Under the pieces are notes generated by a model. It worked only from the letters and a program-made list of their open reading frames with translations. It was not told the DNA's origin and made no database searches. Source: Nemertoderma westbladi (Eukaryota; Xenacoelomorpha; Nemertodermatida; Nemertodermatidae). Taken from it: a stretch of DNA of 53,846 nt. Every line of letters begins with the position of its first letter. Position 1 is the stretch's first letter. The DNA lies in the NCBI GenBank assembly GCA_032718475.1, contig JAUCBJ010008937.1:1-53846 (forward strand). Reading direction: 5' to 3'. Below are positions 1 through 10,800 of the stretch, piece after piece. Made by a program: the position numbers and the translations under genes.

Positions 1-756
1 TGCCTCTGCCTCTGCCGCTGCTACTGCCTTTCGATCTTCTATTTGTTTTTTCTGGACTTGTGTTTGCTGGGCTCTAGCGATGCGTCTTTCCTCATCAAAT
101 TTAGCTTGATCTTTAGCTAACATCTCAGCATCGAGTTCGTCCAATACACGCTTAGCCCCTGCACTATTAGGTGTAAATCCATGCAGTCTTCTTCTCAACT
201 CCTTGTCTCCTATGAATCGCTGATAATCTGACAAATAGGTATCAATTGCATCTCTCTTTTGTGGTCCTTCTGGTGTTAATTCGCTTTCCACTTCGCTTTC
301 CACTTCGCTTTCCACTTCGCTTTCCACTTCGCTTTCTACTTGAGAAGAAGGGGCGTCGGTTGATTCTTCAAAGGTTGGCCGCTCATCACAAGCCGTATCC
401 ACCATTTTCGCTCCGCGTTCGGGTGTCCGCTCAACAGTCTCCGAACTACTGGAGCTATCGGGTCGCTGGGGACTAGGTTCGTGATCAGGATGTTGCTGCG
501 ATAGGACAGCTTCCTCTAGGTTCCGTTTTACCTGGGCCCGAGTGCCTATGATAGACCTATGGTGGATTAGCCTAGGGTCTGATACTACTACTGTAGGGCT
601 AGGGATGACCTTGCTTACAGTAGGAGGGGACTTGGACTTCGGTCTCAGACGTTCTATACTCTTAGCTGAGTCCCAGATCTTTTTAAGACCCTGTCTAACA
701 CTCGTTCTAGCACTTTCTAAGAAACTATCTGACAGTGATTGGGTTTGGTCAGCCAT
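1..756 (-). CDS. Unrecognised acidic protein, N-terminal 252 codons (runs off left edge)
   Basis: Reading the minus strand from an ATG at 756-754 to position 1 gives 252 codons without a stop; the frame is still open at the window edge, so the protein is partial. It begins MADQTQSLSDSFLESAR, has a Ser/Pro-rich middle, five tandem VESE units encoded by a 12-bp repeat (about 289-348), then a charged, helix-prone segment containing LRRRLHGFTPNSAGAKR and a Lys/Glu/Ala-rich probable coiled coil at the edge. I recognise no domain. The layout (disordered N-terminus, helical segment, coiled coil, AT-rich repeat-bearing DNA upstream) would suit a retrotransposon Gag, but no nucleocapsid knuckle, protease or primer-binding site is visible, so that is only a guess. 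A host gene's first coding exon is the alternative. The stop-free length and non-repetitive codon use argue that it is real. Confidence 0.55.
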   Translation of the reverse strand, partial: MADQTQSLSDSFLESARTSVRQGLKKIWDSAKSIERLRPKSKSPPTVSKVIPSPTVVVSDPRLIHHRSIIGTRAQVKRNLEEAVLSQQHPDHEPSPQRPDSSSSSETVERTPERGAKMVDTACDERPTFEESTDAPSSQVESEVESEVESEVESEVESELTPEGPQKRDAIDTYLSDYQRFIGDKELRRRLHGFTPNSAGAKRVLDELDAEMLAKDQAKFDEERRIARAQQTQVQKKQIEDRKAVAAAEAEA

Positions 757-854
757 GTTTGATTGTACAGTTGAATGCCCACTGCTATAGTTACAGTTAA
801 AGCAAGTCTAGTAATTCAGTAAGACTGTTGGCCTAGTACCGGTAATTAATTGCA

Positions 855-1085
855 ATATATTAGAATACCGGTATACACTTATAGTATATATAAGTATAAC
901 AGACTAGATTTGTCACAGAGTACCGATATATAATTTTAGCACAAATATATATAAATATATAATAGGCCTATCGTGAATACCGGTATACAGCTGACACTTA
1001 TAGTATATATAAGTATAATTATTACTAGAATTAATTACAGAATACCGGTATGATTTCAGCTCAAATTTATAGAAATAAATATAAT
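855..1085. repeat. Two-copy, about 115-bp AT-rich tandem repeat
   Basis: Both copies carry ACCGGTATACA, then the palindromic ACTTATAGTATATATAAGT (about 877-895 and 992-1010), then a related AT-rich segment with a CCTAT motif. The copies have diverged by substitutions and small indels. Confidence 0.55.
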
Positions 1086-2035
1086 AAACCTATTAGAGAT
1101 ACCGGTATATCAATTATTTAGGATAATTGAATTTCTGAAATTATAAGTTACTTAGTTACTTGAGTTTACTCTGTTACCGTTATGTAAGCAGTAGTCCAAC
1201 TGATATTGAGACCTACTTGTTGTATGGCAGGCCTACTGATTTACAAATCTTTGGAGTTGATTTATAATATATATATACCCTGATAAGGGATTTGTTACAA
1301 GATTGAAATAGGTGTTACTATTTCCGGTAAAATACCACTACACAGAAGCTGTGCGCTTTCAGTGAAGTGCTACTTATGGGACACTAAACAGAATAATTCT
1401 ACTGGCCTACGTTACTTATTTACTAGTTACTTACTATTGGTGAGATTACAATCTCTAATAAACACACAAAACGTTACGTACAGAAATTTTTAGGGCAATT
1501 TTACAGGGAAACTACTAACCAGTCTAACAAAGGGTTAGATCTCCTGGTTATTTCAACGAACAGGATACTACGGTATTTGAAAATAATAAGCAGAAGTAAA
1601 TACTGCGTTGTCTAGATAGGAAAGTACCACCGCCTGACGACCTACAGCCGTAGCGCTATAGGTACAACGTTATGTATCTACGGAGTGTTCCTACCTAGAA
1701 GTTAATTACCGCCGTCTACCAGAACGAGCGTGCCTATTAACTACTTTACAACACAATAATGCCTACACTAATTACTCTCGGACAGCACTGTACACTAAAC
1801 CCTAAATTAGGTACAGGTACTTGTAAAACAGATAACCAGTAGTTAAATATACTTGAACAGTTAAAAGAACCACAGCATCTGCTGGAGTGACCGGGGCACT
1901 AAGTCACCAGTCTTTACCTACGCCAAGCAGCCCGTGTAGTACTGGGGTTAATTTAACTATAACGGTATGTATAACAAACACAATTACTGTAGGAATAAAC
2001 TTGGGGACATGAATGTTGCGAGTAATTGCATAAAC

Positions 2036-2615
2036 TCTGAATAATAAATATTACGCTACCCGTACAGAATACTCAAATAAAATACAAACTAAAAATGCTG
2101 ACAGACCACCACTAAGCCTAAACAAACTACTGTATGTGCAGATTCTGAAACTGTTAGTTAGTATGCGTGCTAATACGGTAGTACGACTTATTCTTTAAGA
2201 GGGGATTGTCCTTACAGCGATGGCTGCCCCAACTTACTAACGGCACTTTATCAGACTTACTCTACACACGTAGCAATTCCTTCAGACCCAACAACAGCTA
2301 GGCAACAATCCAGCCCACAAAATATCTGAATAATATTACGGTATCTGAACAGACTATACAAACAATACAGGATAAACGCTGACGGACTACTATCAAGCCT
2401 AAATAACCACAGTATATGCAGATTCCGAAACTTGTTAGTGAGTATGCGTGCTAATAAGGTAGCGCGGCTTATTCTTTATAGGGGTTGACCTTACAACTTA
2501 CGAGTTGCCCCAACTTACTAACTGGCACCTATCAGACTCTCTACACACGCTGTAATCTTCAAGCCTAACAACAGTCAGACAACAGTCCAGCCTACAATGA
2601 TCTGAACAATCTGAG
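2036..2615. repeat. Two-copy, about 281-bp tandem duplication
   Basis: GTATGCGTGCTAATA occurs at 2161 and again at 2442. The surrounding text (GCTGACRGAC, AAGCCTAAA, TGCAGATTC, CTTATTCTTTA, GCCCCAACTTACTAAC, CTCTACACACG) matches in the same order at the same offset. The copies differ by many substitutions, so the duplication is old. No coding potential is seen. Confidence 0.7.
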
Positions 2616-4619
2616 CAGACTTACACGCCTTCTACTCAATACTAACTTACACGTAAATAAGAACTGACAGAAATAAATAAGCTCCAAAAGAAACAAGGGG
2701 TGTACAGTCCCTAATTTCTTAAACAGCCTACCAATGTATAATATCACAATCGAAATAATACTAATGCACTTGTACAGCAGTACCGGTTATGACAGTTAGG
2801 CCTACGGACCTACGGTAATAGTACCGGTTATGACAGTTGGGCCTACTGACCTACTGGAGTGCCGGTATTTTCAATCTTATTGCTTACCGCAAATAAGATC
2901 GATAGCTATTATTGTACGCGCTTTTATAGACCTTCAGCAGTTTAACCTGCCGAAATTTATATGTCTTTATTGATAATCTGCCTTTTGTAAGATGATAAGA
3001 TTTAATACAAAACAAACCAAAAACATTAGCCGAAGCCAGTCCATGCGCGTCCAAATGACCCGTTTATAACACCGGGAGACTGGATTCGTGGGCTTAAATT
3101 TATTTGCGGTCAAGCCTACTGTATTATTCGATTGATTACTAATATATAATCTCTGACAAATATTATTCACTTTCGGGAAATATTAGCAGTTCCTTTTAGG
3201 ACGTGGCGCTCTACCTATGTAAACAGAGTTATGACTGATACTACACACAACGATATGGCTTAAATTTCAAGCATAGGGCGCATTCTTTAGGAATGCTTTA
3301 TTATCAGATCCAAATCACTTTACAATCACGCACGCTACCGGTAACGCACAACACTGCTCACTGATATGCCGACAGTTACTGACTTTGATCAGGTATAAAG
3401 AGATATGCACTGGACTCAGGTAGTGTCTGTCAAACAACATTAGATTCACTACAAACACAATAATAAAGTCGCAATTGTTGTACATAACCCTTCTCTCTAA
3501 CCTGTAGTGTATCAAGGATATTGGGAAAATGCGGGTTGATTATTGATATTCTTCAACTAATAACATCCAATTATATTGATACAAAATTACAAACAGTAAA
3601 AGCAGTATGACGGTAGGTTAAGATACAATTAGATTGCAAGTAATGAGATCAATGAATTAAATCGATATGGATCGTTTCGATAATAGCTATGCTTTCTATA
3701 ATTTAGCCTACTAATGTTCTTATAAAAGGCAGAAAACATTTCGCTATTTCAACACGGTCTTAAAACACTGATAATAAAGTCTAAAATCATAACAAAAGTC
3801 CCGTGACTTTAGCTCTCTTATTTTCCAAGAATCCCGTTCAACACATGTAATCAGCAGTGAGACAGGATAATTTCAGTTCAGTAGCTCGGGATTGGTCGAA
3901 ATCAGAACTAACTCAACGCAGGGCTATGGGTAACTAGGGCAACCTTCCCAAGCCGGCTGGCCAATCGAACAGCTCAGATCCCTCCTAAAGGATTCCAACG
4001 CCTTGGAGGGGGGAACTGGTTAGCAAAGAAAACAAATCAGTCATATCCCAGAAAAACCTTTACAGTAGGTTTCAGAGTATTTTAGCGTATGGGGGAAAAA
4101 CTGGGTTGCGGGGCGAAGGGCCAGTTACATCCCACAGAAGCTTTTACATGGACATTTGTTACTTTGTTACTTGATGTTTGTCCAGATGTTATCATATTTT
4201 AATTACTGTACCATAATTTTAGCAGTTATAACTAACCTACGCAATTGCTCAAATCCATTCAGCAGAATGGCACAATAGACTAAAGTAAATTCCCTCTGGG
4301 TTGACTGAATAATGTAACTAGAAAAGCCAGCAAGCTGGGGCTATAAGAAGACGGTCCATAGACAAAAAGTAATTAATTTAAAATGTATTATTATTTAGTA
4401 GCGCTATATATTTTATAACTACATATATTACCAATAGGGTCTATACGTATATTATAATATTAATAACTCTTTTTAACTAAAGAATCTATTATTTACTGAC
4501 AATGTTTTCTCCCTGAAACAGGGGGGTGAGACATGCAAATCCCTACAGGAGCAGGTTACAGAGGCACGTTATTCCAATCAAAACGATAACTAATAGAACA
4601 TAATTCCTGTATACCCTCG

Positions 4620-6482
4620 AAACAGGAAAAAGGCCCCATGGACTGACCACAAAATTCAGAAGTGCCGATATGACCTCTATAAGGCGTAGAAAGAGTCCCG
4701 ACTCAAACAGACTACAGCGGCCAAGAATGCAGTTAAGGCTGCATCTAGGTCCCTGAACAGGCAGTACTCTGTTAATTTACAGGAGCTAATAAACCAACAG
4801 GTTGATGCCATCAATGATAATAACGACAGCAGGCAATCATCCCAGGCGTGGAAATCGATCCACTTGCTTACTGGGCGGAAAAGGCAACCAACCACCAAGG
4901 TTAAGGCTGAATCACCAGCCGATCGCCCCAATGGTTGGAAGGCCCACTTTGAAAAGCTCCTCAATAATGACAGGGTATTGCCTGATAACTTTATAGAAGT
5001 AAAAGTGTCTGAGTCTGTACTCCCAGATATTCCCATTAGCGATATCTCCTTTGCAGAAGTGAAAAAGAAGTTTAAAATACCTGAGTGTTTAAAGCACATC
5101 TATCCCATCATAGTAGACATGTACCGAACAACAAGAGTCCCACAAGAAATGAAAACAAATAAGTTGGTGCCAGGTCCCAAGAAGGGCAACCTAACACTCT
5201 ATGGTTCTTTTCGGGGAATCTCATTGATTTCGATAGCTGCAAAGCTATACAATAGAATTCTATAGAATAGAAGGATAATTGAAGAGTTATCAAAAAAGAA
5301 AGACAGGCATCTGGCTGTTATCTTTGTTGACTTCTTCAAGGCCTTTGATTCAGTCTCTCGCTCACGTATGTTCAGCATACTTTCATTATATGGGATTCCT
5401 GATGAAATTATTGCAGCAATCAGATCAGTATACGATGGTTCGACAACATTTGTGTCTACTGTTGACGGTGACACAGAACCATTTGAAGTGTTATGGGGTG
5501 TCCTCCAGGGAGACACACTTGCACCATTCTTGTTCATAATTGTTGTTGAATATGTTCTACGCATGTTCTTAGATTATCATAATGATGATGGGGTGATGAT
5601 AACTCCACCTACTGGCTCCAGAAGTCGAGGAAATCCTGCCAAGTACCTAACTGATCTAGACTTTGCTGATGAATTAGGAATACTCTCAGAATCACTAGAG
5701 GGAGCCCAACGACTCATCAGCTCATTAGAACAGGCTGCTTCTAGTGTTGGTCTTTTTATTAACTCCAGAAAGACCAAAATTTTGACAGTTAACTTTGAAA
5801 GTCCTCAGCAAGTCTCTGATCTGATGAGCATAAGCTCAAAGGATGGTATGCTTGAGGATGTGGACGACTTCTGTTACCTGGGATCATGGATCCGGAAGTC
5901 AGGTGAGGACCAGGTAAGGGAAAGGCATGGGCAGCCTTGAATAGGCTTTCCAGGATTTGGAAGTCACCGAGAATTAATCGGAAACTTAAGGTCCGATTAT
6001 TTAAATCAGCAGTAGTTCCAGTACTCCTCTATGGGAGTCCATGCTGGGCTCTAACTGCTGAGGACACCAAATCTCTGGATGGCACATTCACAAGAATGCT
6101 ACGCCGGGTTCATTTTGTCAAGTACAATGCACACATCTCCAACCAGACACTATATAACATTGGAGGCGTCTCATTGGTTCCCCCAAGCTTGACACTAGAA
6201 CAAAATTGCCTCCGCTTTGCAGGACATTGCTTTCGCCGTGAGGACCAGCCAGTGCATAATCTTATACTTTGGCAGCCTCATGGAGTGAATAAGCATGAAT
6301 AAGCATGGATGACTTTCTTGAAACGCGGACGCATCTTAAAGGACACTGGCCTTGAAGAAGCGGATGATCTAGCAGATGTCATGGGTGATAGGGAGTTGTG
6401 GCGGCGCAATTTGGTCGACAAGCCGGCACAGCATTCTTAAAAATGCAGCTGCAATGCAGCATGCCGATCCTAGTAGTAATAG
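4620..6482 (+). pseudogene. Decayed LINE (non-LTR retrotransposon) copy, RT region
   Basis: This is the sense copy of the element also found reversed at 43829-45303. Conceptual translation gives the region before the RT, then RT blocks (IFVDFFKAFDSVSRSR, GVLQGDTLAPF) and the C-terminal region (LNRLSRIWKSPRINRKLK, LRFAGHCFRR). It is broken in several ways. There is an in-frame TAG near 4687. A stop at about 5262 is followed by loss of roughly 90 bp that encode the fingers segment GFRKGRGT in the other copy. A frameshift lies near 5915-5937. The catalytic motif reads FADE (codon GAA at 5671-5673) where the other copy has FADD. The 3' end ...GATCCTAGTAGTAAT at about 6480 matches the other copy's 3' end. 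It should be unable to encode active RT. The clade is not assigned; it looks RTE/CR1-like. Confidence 0.85.
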
Positions 6483-6838
6483 AACAGGTTACAGTATTAT
6501 TTTTGGGTGTAATTAGCTGTTATTTGCATAGATTTTCCTCTGGAGAGGGATTGATTTTTATTGCGTCGAATCCATCCTATCTGTTTCACCTGAGATGAAA
6601 TTATTCATAAAGCAGAAAAGTAATTCTATTTGTAAAAGATAATTAAATAATATATTTCAAAAATTCAGAAATAACATTCATTCAGCTGGCCCGCCACCTA
6701 ACATAGCAGAGTGAGTAACCTTGTAGATCTTCCCGTAGGATGCATTGGGAATATCTTTCAGCTTATGCGGTAATAGATTACAAACTAAACCAGTTAATAA
6801 TAATAAGTGAATTGTTGTGGGGTGAGTGGCGCGGTGAA
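6483..6838. other. Non-coding spacer between LINE and SINE pair
   Basis: Downstream of the LINE tail there is AT-rich sequence with no splice-supported exon and no tRNA-like boxes. I see nothing further in it. Confidence 0.5.
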
Positions 6839-7003
6839 TTAAATATATAATGTAAATAGGACAATATGATAATGCTCTCCATAGCAAAAAATATCAACCG
6901 GCCCTATTGGGGCTCGAACCCGGTACCTAGGTTTAAAACTTCTGGTTATCATCAGCCGGGTGAGTGTACTGAGCTACCAGGCCGGATGATTATTTCGTTA
7001 CGG
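6839..7003 (-). mobile_element. tRNA-derived SINE, left arm of an inverted pair
   Basis: On the minus strand it reads CCGGCCTGGTAGCTCAGTAC (tRNA-like box A region), then GGGTTCGAGCCCC, which contains a perfect box B (GGTTCGANNCC). The ends CCGGCCT and GGGCCGG pair as an acceptor-like stem. The tRNA-like part is 6898-6984. The 3' body continues with a TTGATATTTTT segment and a GCTATGGAGAGC-like sequence out to 6839. It is the near-perfect reverse complement of 7064-7228. It is not a functional tRNA gene: there is no clean anticodon stem, and a SINE body follows. Confidence 0.75.
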
Positions 7004-7063
7004 GAATAACGAAAGTTGTACTTTCCTTTGAGTGATTGTATGGCCTTAATATGATCTTCCACT

Positions 7064-7228
7064 CCATAACGAAATATTCATCCGGCCTGGTAGCTCAGTA
7101 CACTCACCCGGCTGATGATAACCAGAAGTTTGAAACCTAGGTACCGGGTTCGAGCCCTAATAGGGCCGGTTGATATTTTTCGCTATGGAGAGCTTTATCA
7201 TATTGTCCTATTTACATTATATTTAAAC
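7064..7228 (+). mobile_element. tRNA-derived SINE, right arm of an inverted pair
   Basis: The same element as at 6839-7003 in the opposite direction. The tRNA-like part is about 7082-7169 with box B GGTTCGAGCCC, followed by TTGATATTTTTCGCTATGG. The arms differ at only a few positions (for example AATAGGG in both but CCCCAATA against CCCTAATA), so the pair arose recently or has been kept similar. The spacer between arms is about 60 bp. Confidence 0.75.
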
Positions 7229-7765
7229 CAGTTAATGTTTGCTTATAGTCTGGGTTGAAAGAGTTAGTGATTAAACTTGGCACTGAAAGTACTTCTTTGT
7301 TAGTTGGCTCTTCCTATTGAATAGCATCCGTTTTTTTAACTTTTTTCACTGCCCGTTATTTTATACCTGTTTTTCGTATATCATTCTGACCTACCGATAT
7401 TAATAAAATATAATTGAACCCTAGAACTCATACTATTTATCGATACCACTAAACCAACTGTCACCCCCCTCTCTACGATATCACCCGCACTGCGATCAAT
7501 TCCCCACAGTGCCGCTGGCTGCGGCTGCTGGCCGCGATGTCATCACAAATAATGATTTCTGATCTTCATTAATCGTACAGTAGAATGTTCTTCATGTTTT
7601 CCGGTTTACAGTTTTCAATCCACCCTGTAGCGTTGATAGTTCATTCAACATTTATCACGAATCGAACGTGAATCTTTGGTACCGACTTTTGTACATGTTG
7701 GCTCGATCAGATATACGATCCGCTCAGCCTACATCCATACAAATATATTTGTAATTAAATTTTAG
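7229..7765. other. Non-coding stretch upstream of the first visible REJ exon
   Basis: Probably intron or 5' region of the REJ gene. No further exon with both splice sites was found. There is a GC-rich patch at about 7498-7545 (GCCGCTGGCTGCGGC), but it has no donor and meets a stop. The in-frame TAG at 7763-7765 is the splice acceptor of the next exon, so coding must begin at 7766 or be spliced in from farther upstream. Confidence 0.5.
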
Positions 7766-7842
7766 AGTTTTAAGAATTTCAAATGGTATTGCAGACGACT
7801 AGCACCGGAAAGGACATCAATCGACGATTCTGGAGTGGAGAG
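7766..7842 (+). CDS. REJ gene exon 1 of those visible
   Basis: The acceptor AAATTTTAG ends at 7765 and the donor is GTAAGTAG at 7843. The exon reads [11 protein letters not shown] then [14 protein letters not shown] and ends two bases into a codon, fitting the next exon's single leading base. The Trp-Tyr-Cys suits the start of a REJ module. An alternative acceptor (TTGCAG at 7794) would give a shorter exon in the same frame. This is the least certain of the ten exons. Confidence 0.5.
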
Positions 7843-10800
7843 GTAAGTAGGTAAAAGTTATTCCAATACTGTAGATCAATAAGGTAGTCATTAGTAGTAC
7901 CTACAGTATTATAGTGGTAGTAACCGTTGCAGTACAACAACTGTACGTAGCCCAAGGGTAATGAATGAAGATGTTACATCGTTATTTAAAATGAATAAAG
8001 GGAATTAATAATTATGGAAAGAAAATAAATGTATCGGAAGGAAGCACTTTGCCATCAACTGCAAAGATCTCAATACACGAGGGCAGAATATCTGAATTTC
8101 GGTTAACTGAAATGGGTGACAAGGAGTTTTCTTTTTATCGGAGACACGAAAATTCAACGATTTACTTGTATAGATTGATGCGTATTTTAAACTAAAGTAG
8201 AGACCTAAACTGCAGTACCAGTATAGTAAAGGAATCCTCTAATAATTGTGAATATGATGGTATTTTTTATGAATTATCATTAAAATGGTTTATACAAATT
8301 GTCATATGATATATTTTTTATATGATATCTTACTACACAAATCCACATCTGTGATTATATTAGATCAAATTTTATTTAAATATTCAAGAATCGAATTTAC
8401 GAAAATTTGCTGCTTCCACCTCTGTGTCTCTATCTCGGTAAATAATAACACAGAACCTCTGTGCTCTGACCACTGAGCTTAAATGACGTACTATAGTGAT
8501 AGAAAAACTTTCTACCACTATTTTAGTGGTAGAAGGTAATATTAGTGCGCGAAAGCAATACTTTATTGGACTGTTTTCTACAAAATTTAGTGGATAAAGT
8601 GGATTTTTCTTATAAAGACGATTAATTGGTTTTTATTTTGTAGAACGATAATTCCAGAAACATATCCAGTTGATGGATTGGGTAATATTATTGACACTTA
8701 CCCACCTGTCAAGACTTACGAAGGTGATCCCTCAGATGTTGGTGGTTGCTTTAATGAGGGTCCAGGGAGAATTTCCTTCAATACAGGAGACATTACATTT
8801 CCGGTAAGTGTAATTAATAAAGATACATCAGTAGTGACTAAGAGGATTGGCTCTTCCGAAATTATAACTACAGATCGACCGTCGGTATAACATCTTAATA
8901 ATACATATAAGTCTTATTTTATGGGTGTAATATGTTTGCGAAATGTATACAATTACATATCCCACAATATTTCACCATTACATATAACATGTCCTGGAGT
9001 ATAGTAAATATAGTATAGTTATTCAGGTACCTGAATCCCCCCCCCCCCCCCCCCCCAAAAAAAAAAAATTTCTACAAATCTTAATGAAATTCAATGAAAT
9101 TTGAATTTCATCTCTCTCCTCCTTAGTGGGTGAGCCAGAATTATAATCTTCTCTTTCATTATTTAGTTACAAGCGTTTGAAAATATTGTCTACATCGATA
9201 ATGCACCAGTTACACCGAGATTATTCTTCAATCTTATGGATTTGTAACAATGGAAACCTGGCCATGCAAGGATTCCAAATATGTAAAAATATTTGAATTT
9301 GGTTGAAATATAGCTGAGATATGGGCATTTGAATGTTGCATTTATTTTCTTCGGCTGCGGGCCATTTATTCTATTTAAAGGGATGGGGATGGGGATGGGG
9401 ATGGGGATGGGGATGGGGATGGGGATGGGGATGGGGATGGGGATGGGGATGGGGATGGGGATGGGGATGGGGATGGGGATGGGGATGGGGATGGGGATGG
9501 GGATGGGGATGGGGATGGGGATGGGGATGGGGATGGGGATGGGGATGGGGATGGGGATGGGGATGGGGATGGGGATGGGGATGGGGATGGGGATGGGGAT
9601 GGGGATGGGGATGGGGATGGGGATGGGGATGGGGATGGGGATGGGGATGGGGATGGGGATGGGGATGGGGATGGGGATGGGGATGGGGATGGGGATGGGG
9701 ATGGGGATGGGGATGGGGATGGGGATGGGGATGGGGATGGGGATGGGGATGGGGATGGGGATGGGGATGGGGATGGGGATGGGGATGGGGATGGGGATGG
9801 GGATGGGGATGGGGATGGGGATGGGGATGGGGATGGGGATGGGGATGGGGATGGGGATGGGGATGGGGATGGGGATGGGGATGGGGATGGGATGGGGATG
9901 GGGATGGGGATGGGATGGGGATGGGGATGGGGATGGGGATGGGGATGGGATGGGATGGGGATGGGGATGGGGATGGGGATGGGGATGGGGATGGGGATGG
10001 GGATGGGGATGGGGATGGGGATGGGGATGGGATGGGGATGGGGATGGGGATGGGGATGGGGATGGGGATGGGGATGGGGATGGGGATGGGGATGGGGATG
10101 GGGATGGGGATGGGGATGGGGATGGGGATGGGGATGGGGATGGGGATGGGGATGGGGATGGGGATGGGGATGGGGATGGGGATGGGGATGGGGATGGGGA
10201 TGGGGATGGGGATGGGGATGGGGATGGGGATGGGGATGGGGATGGGGATGGGGATGGGGATGGGGATGGGGATGGGGATGGGGATGGGGATGGGATGGGA
10301 TGGGGATGGGGATGGGGATGGGGATGGGGATGGATGGGATGGGGATGGGGATGGGGATGGGGATGGGGATGGGGATGGGGATGGGGATGGGGATGGGGAT
10401 GGGGATGGGATGGGGATGGGGATGGGGATGGGGATGGGATGGGATGGGGATGGGATGGGGATGGGATGGGGATGGGATGGGGATGGGATGGGATGGGGAT
10501 GGGGTGGGGATGGGGATGGGGATGGGGATGGGGATGGGATGGGGATGGGGATGGGGATGGGGATGGGGATGGGGATGGGGATGGGGATGGGATGGGATGG
10601 GGATGGGGATGGGGATGGGGATGGGGATGGGGATGGGGATGGGGATGGGGATGGGGATGGGGATGGGGATGGGGATGGGGATGGGGATGGGGATGGGGAT
10701 GGGGATGGGGATGGGGATGGGGATGGGGATGGGGATGGGGATGGGGATGGGGATGGGGATGGGGATGGGGATGGGGATGGGGATGGGGATGGGGATGGGG

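Larger units (their letters stand above)
757..4619. other. AT-rich non-coding stretch with diverged tandem duplications
   Basis: No convincing exon on either strand; the short open frames here lack splice or family support. It holds a two-copy repeat of about 115 bp near 855-1085 and a two-copy repeat of about 281 bp at 2036-2615, described separately, plus a 47-bp doublet near 2780-2865 containing ACCGGTTATGACAGTT. The palindrome TACCGGTA and close variants recur through the first 3 kb. It lies upstream of the minus-strand frame that starts at 756, so it could hold that gene's promoter or a long terminal repeat, but I could not define ends. Confidence 0.5.

Noticed and set aside
1877-1925. 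Possible relative of the SINE body at 29400-29455 (GGCACTAAGTCACCAGTCTTT)
   Set aside because: Similarity is short and no tRNA-like head is present; not enough to call.
7082-7169. Functional tRNA gene
   Set aside because: Box B and acceptor-like pairing exist but the anticodon arm is poor, a SINE body follows and a second inverted copy is adjacent.
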